From: Pachypanchax playfairii
Taxonomy: Eukaryota > Chordata > Actinopteri > Cyprinodontiformes > Aplocheilidae
Reading direction: 5' to 3'
Assembly (NCBI GenBank): GCA_006937955.1
Contig: SSNP01000248.1
Coordinates: 291,860 to 355,859, forward strand
Length of the DNA stretch: 64,000 nucleotides
Part shown: in pieces, positions 34,786 through 46,644 of the stretch
How the letters are laid out: each line of letters starts with the position of its first letter
How positions within the stretch are numbered: the first letter of the stretch is position 1
Notes under the pieces: model-generated
Told to the model about the DNA's origin: nothing
The model's database searches: none
Seen by the model: only the letters and a program-made list of their open reading frames with translations
Position numbers and translations under genes: made by a program

Positions 34786-36260
34786 AAAGGAGGGGTAACA
34801 ACCACTCATTCATCCAAGCACCAAGGGGCCAATCTAGAGTCATCAATGAGCCGTGCATGTTTTTGGTCTCCAGAGACAACCAACACCTGTATAGGATGAA
34901 CCTGCACAGAGGCCCCTGGAGAAAGCCAAACCCTTGACCTTCTTGCTTTTTCATTGCAAGGCAACAGTTTAATAATCTTATAGCTAATTGGTGCAATAAA
35001 ACAATTCACTTCAAATATCAAAACATTTGACTCAAAGAAGTGCCAGCAGGACTCTCATTTACATGGTGACAAGTAGCTGTTTGTCCTTCGCTGGCAGTGC
35101 CAACTCTGTAAATGTATCAGACAATTTTACTCTGCTGCGTCGGACAATTTGTCCTGGCACAAATACTGGCTACTACAAATACATGCTGATCACTGCCAAG
35201 TGGATTAAGCTCATTTGAAATAATGCTGAAGACACTCATTGGGCCCAGGAGAGGCATTCTGCTGATGAGCTGTGTAATAAAGCTGAGTCCTGGATGCTGG
35301 CTGCCTGCTGGAGGAGGGAGGGAGGGGGGTTTGTTGGGGGTGTAGCGGTTAGCCAGATGGGTTTTACAAGTGCCGTGTTTTTCAGGTACATAAAAAAAAT
35401 TAAAAAGTGACAAAGTGTGATCAGTTGCCTTTGTGTGCACTACGGAGCAGCAGCTCTTGGCAGCAGCAGCCTGCACACGTCAGCTTAGCTCATTTCACAA
35501 ACAAGTGTGAAGAGGCCTGAGCCACTGTTAAGGTGTCAGATACAGTGTCTGTCTCAAACATGTGCAGTGTAGCAGAGGTGTTAGATAAAGGCATGTTACT
35601 GGCTGGTTCACACACAGGTGGTAGAAGCTACTCCACTACTGTAGGTGGATGAGGGAATAACCATGGAAACAAAAAAGGTCACATGGGAGTGATTAAGTCT
35701 TATATGCTACTTTTCTAACCTTAGCGGTAAATTTTATTTTTTCTGTTTTTTATTTTATGTTTCCTCATTATAACGTTATTATTTTGATCTGTGAAATTAT
35801 CTGGTTGTAATCTGAGTGTTTTCTGATTACATGGAGAAGGAAATTACCTGAACATGATAAAAACATGATACATCTTATTGCAAAGGTACAAACACATCAC
35901 AAAGAGGGTTTAGGATCATATTCTACTGTAAATCTATTTGATTCATTTAATATAAGAACAATATTTAATCATTTTTATAATACTTTAGAAACTTATTTGC
36001 AATAATGTGGGGGGGGTCAAACTGCTGTGAAAGGTGGTTGAGAGCAGCCTGTGTGTTTGCGAGCCTGTGAGTAAGGGGCTTGATAGAAAATTGCAGGGGC
36101 TCTGTTTGGAGGCACCCCATTCAGAGGTGGAATCTTTAATTTCCTAAGACCCCTCCCACCCCACCCGACCCCTATCAATCTGTTATTGATCATAATGTTC
36201 CTTTTATATTTTAAAATCATTTTTAGAAGCTATAAAACACCAAGGGTAGGATTGTGCATG
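34786..36260. other. No gene; possible conserved non-coding stretch at 35030-35320
   Basis: 35030-35320 is complex unique sequence. The rest is AT-rich. The 119-codon minus frame at 35117-35476 has no domain character. Confidence 0.3.
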
Positions 36261-36268
36261 GAGGGGTT

Positions 36269-36923
36269 CATGGACGAAATTTTGATTTCAGAGGTGGGGG
36301 GGACAGAAGTGTTTTTCATAAAACTAATCTTTCAGCTTACTGTGTCCTCCATTGTTTCTTTTAGTTTTCTATTGCTACTTTTAAGCCCAATTTTCTTTGG
36401 TTTGACTGGTTGTAAAGCATGTAGCCAAACATTATCACCCAATTCTGTGTTTTACCTGAGTCAACATCACACCAACAACCCAGTGAAGGTGTTGAAGGAC
36501 GGCTGGAACACATTTCTTTGAGTAACTTACAGTTTGACTTCTAAAAAAGTCTCTTATGTCGCCTTTTTTTCTCTTTGACATCATAAACCCAAACGCCGGC
36601 CTAACGACAGTTGCACAGCACTCCTGACTGCAGGTTAGCTTGCCACCACACCGGTCTGTCTGTCTGCAGTGTGCAAACAGGCAAGGGGGAGTGACAGCAG
36701 AAACAGCCAATTACACAAGAGGAACTGGTAGGCGGGCTAAACGAGGGGAGACGGGCTTCAGCTTGAGCGGCTGTTTTCTGCTTGGTCCTAGTGCTCAACC
36801 CATCTCTGTTTAATGTAGCGAAACATTGTTTTTGGACAGTTGCAGAGTACAGGGGACCAAAACGGCCTTTTGAAAAAGTGCAGGGGACATGTCCCCTGTC
36901 CCCCCCCTAAAACTACGTCCATG
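36269..36923 (-). mobile_element. hAT-superfamily relic, 655 bp (same family as 19475)
   Basis: Ends CATGGACGAAATTTT and (complement) CATGGACGTAGTTTT; perfect 8-bp target duplication GAGGGGTT at 36261-36268 and 36924-36931. The element is inverted relative to the copy at 19475-20130 and differs from it by few substitutions, so both are recent insertions of one internally deleted element. Confidence 0.92.
36531..36584 (-). pseudogene. hAT transposase first-exon remnant
   Basis: Eighteen codons MMSKRKKGDIRDFFRSQT from the ATG at 36584, followed at once by the donor GTAAGT. Remaining transposase exons are absent. Duplicate at 39569-39622. Confidence 0.55.
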
Positions 36924-37151
36924 GAGGGGTTTGTGTTTAATGCCTTTGAAGAGGATCATATAACTGAATTATTGAACTCTGTGTAATCGTAATAATTCCA
37001 TCTAATTACGACTGAGCTCTCTGTCTGCATGCATAAACCTTACAGCAGAATGTTACAACTACGCTGTGTTTTGTCTGCATATGTCTAGTGTTATAAATTA
37101 CTTTTATTCAGTATTTTGTTTGTGATTTTAGGCTCAGAAAGTTGCACCATC

Positions 37152-37161
37152 NNNNNNNNNN
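37152..37161. other. Assembly gap, 10 N
   Basis: Ten consecutive Ns join copy A and copy B of the 3,028-bp block. A fixed-length gap at exactly this point marks a scaffold join. Confidence 0.99.
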
Positions 37162-40100
37162 GACCTGTTGAGCAGGTCGCCAGGTGTAGCCCCACCTGTT
37201 GGGCAGGTCGCCAGGTGAAGCCCGACCTGTAGGGCAGGTTGCCATGTGTAGAACGACCTGTTGGGCAGATTGCCAGGTGTAGCCCCACCTGTTGGACAGG
37301 TCACCAATCAGAGGCCCACATTTTCCACTGAACACGTCAGCACCATGTAGCATTTTGCTGGCGTGTCTCTTCCCACCAGGACGCTTCACACTCATATCAC
37401 TCGTGTGAATCCAGCTGGTCAACAGAGATGTGATTTTACACACAACAACAAGCAGGGAGAAGGACAAAAACATGTATCCAGAAGGTATGTGGCTTATTTT
37501 CACACCACCTATGGACTTCAAACTACTGTAGGTACTGTATTTTTTCGTAGTTATATTGAAACTTCCGGGTATTTTACGTTTCAGAAATGCCTGATTTCCT
37601 GTCTGGTTCAAACTAAGCTGCTGAGCTTGATGCGTTTTAGAAGTGTACAGCTGGAAAATAGGACTGCAACATACGCAACAAACATACGCAACACTATGCT
37701 TCTGGGACGCGTTTCATGTGCGCTGCTTTGCTCACAGTTGAAACTGTCTCATTGACTTTAATAACGTCTATCAGCCGCGTATTACACGTCACTAATGTTG
37801 TGCGTCTGTTGTGCGTTCAGTGGAAAGGAGGGGTAACAACCACTCATTCATCCAAGCACCAAGGGGCCAATCTAGAGTCATCAATGAGCCGTGCATGTTT
37901 TTGGTCTCCAGAGACAACCAACACCTGTATAGGATGAACCTGCACAGAGGCCCCTGGAGAAAGCCAAACCCTTGACCTTCTTGCTTTTTCATTGCAAGGC
38001 AACAGTTTAATAATCTTATAGCTAATTGGTGCAATAAAACAATTCACTTCAAATATCAAAACATTTGACTCAAAGAAGTGCCAGCAGGACTCTCATTTAC
38101 ATGGTGACAAGTAGCTGTTTGTCCTTCGCTGGCAGTGCCAACTCTGTAAATGTATCAGACAATTTTACTCTGCTGCGTCGGACAATTTGTCCTGGCACAA
38201 ATACTGGCTACTACAAATACATGCTGATCACTGCCAAGTGGATTAAGCTCATTTGAAATAATGCTGAAGACACTCATTGGGCCCAGGAGAGGCATTCTGC
38301 TGATGAGCTGTGTAATAAAGCTGAGTCCTGGATGCTGGCTGCCTGCTGGAGGAGGGAGGGAGGGGGGTTTGTTGGGGGTGTAGCGGTTAGCCAGATGGGT
38401 TTTACAAGTGCCGTGTTTTTCAGGTACATAAAAAAAATTAAAAAGTGACAAAGTGTGATCAGTTGCCTTTGTGTGCACTACGGAGCAGCAGCTCTTGGCA
38501 GCAGCAGCCTGCACACGTCAGCTTAGCTCATTTCACAAACAAGTGTGAAGAGGCCTGAGCCACTGTTAAGGTGTCAGATACAGTGTCTGTCTCAAACATG
38601 TGCAGTGTAGCAGAGGTGTTAGATAAAGGCATGTTACTGGCTGGTTCACACACAGGTGGTAGAAGCTACTCCACTACTGTAGGTGGATGAGGGAATAACC
38701 ATGGAAACAAAAAAGGTCACATGGGAGTGATTAAGTCTTATATGCTACTTTTCTAACCTTAGCGGTAAATTTTATTTTTTCTGTTTTTTATTTTATGTTT
38801 CCTCATTATAACGTTATTATTTTGATCTGTGAAATTATCTGGTTGTAATCTGAGTGTTTTCTGATTACATGGAGAAGGAAATTACCTGAACATGATAAAA
38901 ACATGATACATCTTATTGCAAAGGTACAAACACATCACAAAGAGGGTTTAGGATCATATTCTACTGTAAATCTATTTGATTCATTTAATATAAGAACAAT
39001 ATTTAATCATTTTTATAATACTTTAGAAACTTATTTGCAATAATGTGGGGGGGGTCAAACTGCTGTGAAAGGTGGTTGAGAGCAGCCTGTGTGTTTGCGA
39101 GCCTGTGAGTAAGGGGCTTGATAGAAAATTGCAGGGGCTCTGTTTGGAGGCACCCCATTCAGAGGTGGAATCTTTAATTTCCTAAGACCCCTCCCACCCC
39201 ACCCGACCCCTATCAATCTGTTATTGATCATAATGTTCCTTTTATATTTTAAAATCATTTTTAGAAGCTATAAAACACCAAGGGTAGGATTGTGCATGGA
39301 GGGGTTCATGGACGAAATTTTGATTTCAGAGGTGGGGGGGACAGAAGTGTTTTTCATAAAACTAATCTTTCAGCTTACTGTGTCCTCCATTGTTTCTTTT
39401 AGTTTTCTATTGCTACTTTTAAGCCCAATTTTCTTTGGTTTGACTGGTTGTAAAGCATGTAGCCAAACATTATCACCCAATTCTGTGTTTTACCTGAGTC
39501 AACATCACACCAACAACCCAGTGAAGGTGTTGAAGGACGGCTGGAACACATTTCTTTGAGTAACTTACAGTTTGACTTCTAAAAAAGTCTCTTATGTCGC
39601 CTTTTTTTCTCTTTGACATCATAAACCCAAACGCCGGCCTAACGACAGTTGCACAGCACTCCTGACTGCAGGTTAGCTTGCCACCACACCGGTCTGTCTG
39701 TCTGCAGTGTGCAAACAGGCAAGGGGGAGTGACAGCAGAAACAGCCAATTACACAAGAGGAACTGGTAGGCGGGCTAAACGAGGGGAGACGGGCTTCAGC
39801 TTGAGCGGCTGTTTTCTGCTTGGTCCTAGTGCTCAACCCATCTCTGTTTAATGTAGCGAAACATTGTTTTTGGACAGTTGCAGAGTACAGGGGACCAAAA
39901 CGGCCTTTTGAAAAAGTGCAGGGGACATGTCCCCTGTCCCCCCCCTAAAACTACGTCCATGGAGGGGTTTGTGTTTAATGCCTTTGAAGAGGATCATATA
40001 ACTGAATTATTGAACTCTGTGTAATCGTAATAATTCCATCTAATTACGACTGAGCTCTCTGTCTGCATGCATAAACCTTACAGCAGAATGTTACAACTAC

Positions 40101-40189
40101 GCTGTGTTTTGTCTGCATATGTCTAGTGTTATAAATTACTTTTATTCAGTATTTTGTTTGTGATTTTAGGCTCAGAAAGTTGCACCATC
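37162..40189 (+). repeat. 3,028-bp duplicated block, copy B, probable false duplication
   Basis: Starts directly after the N run inside the minisatellite and repeats copy A through the word TTGCACCATC at 40180-40189. Copy A stops at the gap at that same word, whereas copy B runs on into new sequence. Contained features are duplicated too: minisatellite tail 37162-37305, dispersed repeat 37475-37823, hAT relic 39307-39961 with exon remnant 39569-39622. Confidence 0.93.
39307..39961 (-). mobile_element. hAT relic, duplicate of 36269-36923
   Basis: Identical to 36269-36923, including the GAGGGGTT target duplication, because it lies in the duplicated block. It should not be counted as an independent insertion. 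Confidence 0.9.
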
Positions 40190-40422
40190 GACATATGAGA
40201 GAGTTTCTATCTCTCAAAGACTTTTTGTGGCGTTCAGTTTTGGTTTACTGATTGTTGTTAATATATGTCTGTTTCTTTGTCTACTCCCAAAATCCTCTGC
40301 TTGAGCTGAGGACAGATAATGATTCCTCTTCTTGGATAATCCTCCAGAATTCAGAAGAACATCTAATAGGGGTTGTGATGGAGGAATAAGATGCAGAGGG
40401 AGTGTAGCGTACATGCGTACAA

Positions 40423-40470
40423 AACAGAGTTAAAAAAAATTATATACATATAATTTTTTTTAACTCTGTT
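40423..40470. repeat. Near-perfect 48-bp palindrome
   Basis: Two 23-bp arms (beginning AACAGAGTTAAAAAAAATTA) are exact reverse complements around a 2-bp centre. It abuts the AT-rich element starting at 40474. Confidence 0.95.
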
Positions 40471-40473
40471 AAA

Positions 40474-41286
40474 AGGGGTGTCAAATTATCGCGTTAGTTG
40501 CGATTAATTAATTACAGCTATATTTGGTGCGTTATATTCCTTAATCGCATTAATCTAATTTTTAATCTATATTTACAGTTTCTGCTTTTGAGTTGCTTTT
40601 AAATAAAATCCTTTTTTAGTATTTCGGCTTCTTGTGCTGGAGTTGTACAAAGGGATTAATCCAGTGCTTAATTTGTAAATCAAAAGTTACCGGAATGCAA
40701 ATACGCTATGAGACCAGAATTCACTGACTGATACCGGAACGCACACATAGACATGTATGAACACACACACATACACAACCATCGGACCAGACCAAGCGCT
40801 GTAACAGCACTTGGTGAACAGCGGGTGTAAATTGTCAAGCAGGGCTAAAGAAAGTGATGATAAACCCAGAAGTAGTAAGTTATACTATTATTATTATTAT
40901 TTTTGGAATTCTGATGCCGCTGTTATTTAACTCAACTGGCGCCGTTAACGGATCCCAGCAAAAAGTTACCGAAACACACCCTTTCAAAATAAGACAGTTC
41001 CCGGGTCTTGTTCCAGCTCAAATTAAGCACTGGATTAATCACTCTTAGGTGGACATCTATTGGCTGCTGATTGACTTCCAGTGACAGCAAGGTGAGCAAA
41101 AGTGGTTAGTTGCAGAGCGGAGAAGTGACAATGGAGGAGCATATGAGAGTTGTCGGTCCCATGAATGGAAAAGTTGCTTTTCAAAAACGTCCCGACGGAA
41201 CCATGGATAACAATAGTGTTTTTCTTAGCTATTATTAAATGAGATAACAAATTAGATTAATTAGATTAATTAATTACTGCTCAAAA

Positions 41287-41290
<4 letters not shown>
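40474..41290. mobile_element. Degenerate AT-rich DNA element, host of nested hAT
   Basis: Begins AGGGGTGTCAAATTATCGCG followed by GATTAATTAATTACAG, and has ATTAGATTAATTAATTACTG near its right side. This is the start and end style of a common fish element whose ends read AGGGGTGTCAAA. The right terminus is lost in a (TA)n tract. The hAT element 40662-41032 sits inside. Confidence 0.5.
40662..41032. mobile_element. hAT-type MITE, 371 bp, nested
   Basis: Starts CAGTGCTTAATTTG and ends with its exact reverse complement CAAATTAAGCACTG. A perfect 8-bp target duplication GATTAATC flanks it (40654-40661 and 41033-41040). No coding frame is retained. Confidence 0.93.

Positions 41291-41291
<1 letters not shown>

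Positions 41292-41323
<32 letters not shown>
41292..41323. repeat. (TA)n microsatellite
   Basis: About sixteen uninterrupted TA units. Confidence 0.97.
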
Positions 41324-41324
<1 letters not shown>

Positions 41325-42725
41325 CAGGTATTTGATTGATTTTAACAGATAAACACAACCATCTTGTTCTGTTTGGAGGCAGATGGAAACCTCTGATTTC
41401 ATGGTTCTGAAACCTGGAACAATTTTCACAACCAATTAAAATTAGATGTTAATTTTACTACACTGGTTTCGTCTGAGGCCTATACTTGGTCCCTGAATTC
41501 TGGGTTAGATTTTAATACATGACGCCACTGAGTCCTTCCCTTCCTTCTACCTGCTGCTAAGGTAATGTTCTGAGTTGCAACCAGAGGCATTGTTTGTCAA
41601 CAGACAAGATAGGCAACTGCTTGTAGCCCCCCCCCCAAGATGGTGAACATGAATGTGCCTTGATATACTAGAATTTATCGGTTTTCAAAGTAAATGATAA
41701 CAAGGGTAACACTGACTGTCCAAGTATTGATAATTTATTAAAATGATGACAAACACTGGAGTGGAGGTTAGTACATTTGATCCTGTTGATCTCATGCTGT
41801 AGTGTGGGGAAAGGAGAAAATAAACTGTAAGTATCACCCCAAATATGTGCGCAGTGGGGGGTTGGGGGGATTTGGGGGAAACACAGACGACACTATTATT
41901 TTCACTTTATGTGAAAAGCGGTTGTGAATGTGATTCTGTTCATGTGAGAAAGTATCACGACTGTGGGGATACGGCGTGGGGGTGGACTGCAGCTGCAGGA
42001 AGCAGAGAGGTGGGATCTGTCTCTGATCGCAGGTTTTAGAAGTAAAACACATTACAACGTTAAAAAAAACAATATAATCTGTGTCACCTGCACATGTAGG
42101 GAAATAAGGACACATTTAGAAAGTGTTGTTTTATTGTGAAATTGGTATATATAGAAAATTGTTCTATTTTTATATACGCAAAATGATACAAAAAGCAAAA
42201 ATAATGATTAAACATTTTTAAATAGTTTGTGCATGAAATAATTAGTAAGTTTTATTCACATAAATGTGGACATTTTTACAATGTACTGATTACCAAAGTA
42301 ATTATCATATATATTTTTTTTATTTTTACTCTAAATTCTCTTCAAGGTTTTTGAAAATGATCACAACAACAATAATTTTTAAAGAGACCTGTGGAAATGT
42401 AAAAATGGATGTTTGTATGATCTAAGATTGTTTTAATGTTTCCACATTGAAATTAGATTATGATTTTTAAAATAATTTTCAGAATTGTGGGCTCAAACTC
42501 ATAATTTCTCTAAATCACATTATCCATTTGTCTCTAGCTGTTTTTAAGTTACAACCTTTTGAAAATATGTTTTCAAAAAAATTTCATCAGGAACCTCTGG
42601 CTTCTAAAGGGTTAAAGAGGGGCCCAAGAGCCAAAGAATCACCTCTGGTTGTAACCTGGTCCAAGAAGCTCAGCTCTGCAGGGCAAATCAAATTTATGGC
42701 AGCTATGGAGTGTAGGATCTTTTGA
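41324..42725. other. No recognised gene
   Basis: AT-rich unique sequence with a C-run at about 41627-41635. Frames at 41834-42115 and 42528-42725 are unsupported. Confidence 0.45.
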
Positions 42726-42729
42726 TTAA

Positions 42730-43291
42730 AGAGGCCATTTCATACAAATTTCAGGACTTTGTGGTTATTTCTTAAGTATTAACCAGTAATATGAAACATT
42801 TTATGTCAGGAAACACTTAATAACAGACCTTTCAATCTGTCTGCATTAAAATTCAGGTGGTTCCGGCTCCTTCCGTCAGGCCTTGAGCAGCAGCTCGTTC
42901 ATATTCATTGTTCAAATTTGCTGGACTCTGATTGGCTAACAAACTAGCCTATGAGAGCAAGGTTTAGTGTTTCCTCCCTCGCTGCGCATGGTAACGTCAG
43001 ACGTCATGTCTTCCTGTTTGTTGCGTCTTATGCTAACAGCTTTTAGCCAGCAACATGCTAGGCCTGGTTTCAACTGCGGGAGCTGATGACTAACGAACAA
43101 AGGAGTTGTGACGAAACAGATACAGGCCGTTCAGACTCGGGTGTTATCGCCACCTGCGTAGCTTCAGAGATTAAAACTGGAAGAGAAGTTGTTGACCTGT
43201 TTTCACACCCACTATGAAGGTAAGAACACCTGTGGAGCTAAAATATTCAACAGAAACCTCAGAAAAACTTTTTTTTAATGGAAGAGCCTCT
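42730..43291 (+). mobile_element. TTAA-flanked MITE, 562 bp (AGAGGCC family)
   Basis: TTAA flanks lie at 42726-42729 and 43292-43295. Left terminus is AGAGGCC and right terminus is AGCCTCT (one change). Same body as 22531-23123 and the left part of 18336-19251, with short deletions. Confidence 0.88.
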
Positions 43292-43295
43292 TTAA

Positions 43296-46234
43296 GAATG
43301 CTTTGGAAAAATTGTGTCAAATTAGTAAAGTTCATTCAAAGACGCAAGCATGGAAAACAGTAGAGGCTCTTATTGTGTATCACACTGTGTAAATCACTTC
43401 TTCTTAATCATGCCATATGAAATTAGCAAGCTTCTTACTGACTGAGTAAATGGGGCTTGTGAGCATCTTACCGTTATATTTCAGCTCTCCAGTTGAGTTT
43501 GAATCTGATGGTTTTCTAAATTTAATATAAACAAACAATACCACAGAAAAACTACCAAAACCGAAACAGGAACTAGAAAATATGGATAATACATGTGATG
43601 TACAGTAAAGAAAAATGCAATCAATATCCAGAGAAAAAAAACCAAACAGATTTAATCGAGCCACACCTTTAGCTTGCTTGATTGAAGTTAATCAAACCAG
43701 ATAGTGCTACACGTTCATAAAAAATACTACACATGTAAAACTTCTGTAAGGCTTCAAATGTATAGGCATGGCCTCTGGCCTCCTGGTCACCTGATTTTGC
43801 AGACACAGGTCTTACTTTGATTGCACAGGGACTGGATACTCCCAAAATGACCCTCCACAACATCAGACGAAGTGTATTCAACTTGACAGCGATAATTCAC
43901 GTAACTTAACTGAATCAAAGCAACAGGTAAACTAGATTGAGTCGATTGCAGTCAGCAAATCCCTTTTTACAGTGTAGTGGGCAATTTGTACTGTAACCCT
44001 GCAGCAATCTGGTGATGTTTCAAAGTTCTATTGACAAAAAAAATAAAAGGTGGTGTTCAGATGGCAGTTTTAGAAATGACTCTGTCTTTTTTCTCTTTAC
44101 AGGTTGATTGGACACGTCATTGCAGGAACAAAAACTCCACAACATGGCTGAATAACTGCAAACTATCTGTTAGAGAGGCAGAGGCTGAACTGACAGGCAC
44201 AGGTAAACATCATGAGCATGAAAACAGAAACACAGGCAAGCATGATGTCATGACCGGGCACAATGATCATGACAAAAACTGGGCTATGACAGCAAAGTTT
44301 ACAGGATAAATTATATTTTACAGAGATGGAACCACAATATAATGTGCTGGGTGAAGATCTAATCTAGTCTGGTAAGGTAAGAGCCTTTTATCCTTAATTA
44401 ATCCAGTCCAGGTGTGCCAAATAAGCCCAGGTAGGTTCCATAAGCTGCAGCAAAGAAAAACAAGCATTTCATCAATCTGTCACAATGTTGAGGACTATGG
44501 AAAGCTGTCACCATATGTATTCTGAACATGGCATAGATTTGACATGAATTCAGGACGTGACAGTTACAGTGTTATTATTATTTTTTGTGCTACTCTATTC
44601 CATCTGCCCTGATAAAATGAAAGGACTATTATTTTTCATAAAGATTTATCTTTCTTTCGTTTCTGTTTCCTGCAACCTATGTGCAACCTTTTATTTTTAC
44701 ATTAACAGAGGCCTGTAGTCTGATTTAAATTATAAAATAGGTTTATCCTTCCATTTATGTTTGTTTTTTTCCATCTTGGCTGGTAGAAATCATCCAGCAC
44801 TTAATTCAGGTCTTGTCTTGAAAATGAAGACTTGAGTTTCAGCTAAAAGCAATTAATTTAGTTTTGCCCTTGTACAAGAATTATGTTTATCTTTTATAAA
44901 TAACCTCTAATGTGCAGTACTTAATGAATATATGCATGCATAATAAAACTGGCACTGGTATGCACAGCTGATTCCGTGCACTTTGCAAACAGCCTATCTC
45001 TACTCTATGTCTAATTCATTGCCCCCATTCTGTCACGTAAGCTCGCCTCTTTAAAGTGAACATGTATTACATGCTGTTTTGTTTCCAGTTAGTGTTAATC
45101 ACTTTCAATTAGAGTCAGGTCCTCTTTCATCCTCTGCGGAGTGCGGCTCTCCTTCGTCTGTTGTGACAGGAAGTGAAAGTGAAGAAGGGCAGTGCTCTGA
45201 GGGTAGGCCAAAAGCAACGCCATCACAGACACATGACAGGAGCACTTAATTACACTTCATAACAGGAAACAACAAAGAGGACAAGCAAACATGTTCAAAT
45301 TATCTGAGGAAACATTTGTACAATTTAATCTTTTAATCTTTAGGATATCCTTCGCATGTTTTTTTTTATTATTATTTTAGTTATTTCTTTGTGAGACTGT
45401 CTGTTGAATGCAATATTTTTTTTATTGTTTTGAGGTTCTACCAAAACTGGTAATAAAGTTAAACTGATATTAAATTTTTCTTTCTGCTTCAGCACACAGA
45501 TCAATTTCATAACCTCATGTCTACACTTTTTTTTCCAGGAAACTTGAAAGGTGTTGCTGCTGCCTTATCAATACCAAGCTGTGTGTACTTCAATGACATA
45601 GTTCTGTTTGGCTAGTCCTCTCAGACAGTGTTCAGTCTTCACATCACACAGACATGTTGATATGCTTTTGTTTTTTACCCTTTTTACTAGTTAAAACCTG
45701 TTTTTTCACAGTTATGTTCTTAAAATGTCCATGCCATATTCTTCAACAAATTAATATCTTATGTAAGCAAGCACATGCAAAACTCATAACTGCTTGCTAC
45801 CCGCTCTACAATATTATACGTTGCATTCTTAATTCTGTCTTCAAATAAAGGCCTAGAGGGAGCTTTTTATAAACACAGGTGCAAAATCCCCATGGGAAAT
45901 TTTCTTCTCTAATAATATCAGACTACACAATGTGTAAAGCCCCAAAGAGACTAAAAGGAGAGTTTGAATTCTTACTTTCTGCTGATGGAACAAGAAATAA
46001 GTCTAAATTTTCTGGAAAGACTGTTTCTAGAAAAGTGCTTCTATGGTGGCAGGGTGTTGGAGTAGTTCTGTGACATTGCTAGCAAATTTGATTTATTTAT
46101 TTGTTTGTTTGTTGCGGGGGTGGGGGGTGTTCTTGTTTTCTGTAAATAATACTCTTTTTTTGAATTACATTTTATTCTGATTTGTACAGAAGCCCTGAAA
46201 GGCATGAAAGAAAAAAAAAGTATCAGGCCGTTCC
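43296..46234. other. No recognised gene; one weak exon candidate listed separately
   Basis: Largely unique sequence. Nothing else in this stretch is supported. Confidence 0.4.
45089..45249 (+). other. Weak candidate terminal exon or conserved element
   Basis: After a pyrimidine-rich acceptor TTTTGTTTCCAG (ending 45088) a frame of 52 codons runs to TAA at 45247. It is rich in Ser, Glu and Gly (AECGSPSSVVTGSESEEG) and has higher GC than its surroundings. No family is recognised and no partner exon is visible in the window, so it could equally be conserved non-coding sequence. It is the least repeat-like open frame I saw. Confidence 0.2.
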
Positions 46235-46639
46235 TGTCATGATTCGGGGTTGGTAGGACCCAAACGCAGGGAGCGGACAACAGGGTGGGGTGCAAAAATA
46301 ACTTAGTTGGCAGGGAAATGGAACTGGAGGGTTGGAGGTGGCGAAACGTGAAGCAAAACCAGTCCAGTGTGTATAGAACGAAGACCAACTTATACAAACC
46401 CAATTTAAATACAAACTGAACTGATAAGAAAACTAGAAACAACTGGGTGGAGAAATACTGAACTCAGGAAGATAGATGACCCAAGATGTAAAAATGCTAC
46501 ACAAATCAAGAGACCTAATGACAACAGAGGAGACACAGGAAGCACAGTCGATAACAAAATAAAAGCATGACAGGAAACCAAGGTACTCTAGGAACAAAAG
46601 CATAACCCCCAGAATGAATCAAACCCCAGAGTCACAACA
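46235..46639 (-). mobile_element. Probable solo LTR, 405 bp, minus orientation
   Basis: Starts TGTCATGATTC and ends GAGTCACAACA (TG...CA). The flanking pentamers GTTCC (46230-46234) and ATTCC (46640-46644) match at four of five positions. GGACCCAAACGCAGGGAG near the left end is shared with the LTR at 24678. A TATA-like GTATTTAAATTGG (minus) lies near 46405. No internal genes. Confidence 0.55.
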
Positions 46640-46644
46640 ATTCC

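Larger units (their letters stand above)
34124..37151 (+). repeat. 3,028-bp duplicated block, copy A
   Basis: Matches 37162-40189 base for base as far as I can compare, at a constant offset of 3,038. It starts inside the 31-bp minisatellite and ends exactly where the N run begins. Confidence 0.93.

Noticed and set aside
37091..37611. Minus frames crossing 37152-37161
   Set aside because: They run through the ten Ns, so their translation contains unknown residues and joins unrelated contigs.
34124..40189. Biological segmental duplication
   Set aside because: Borders coincide exactly with the N run on both sides and the copies appear identical. An assembly overlap explains this more simply.
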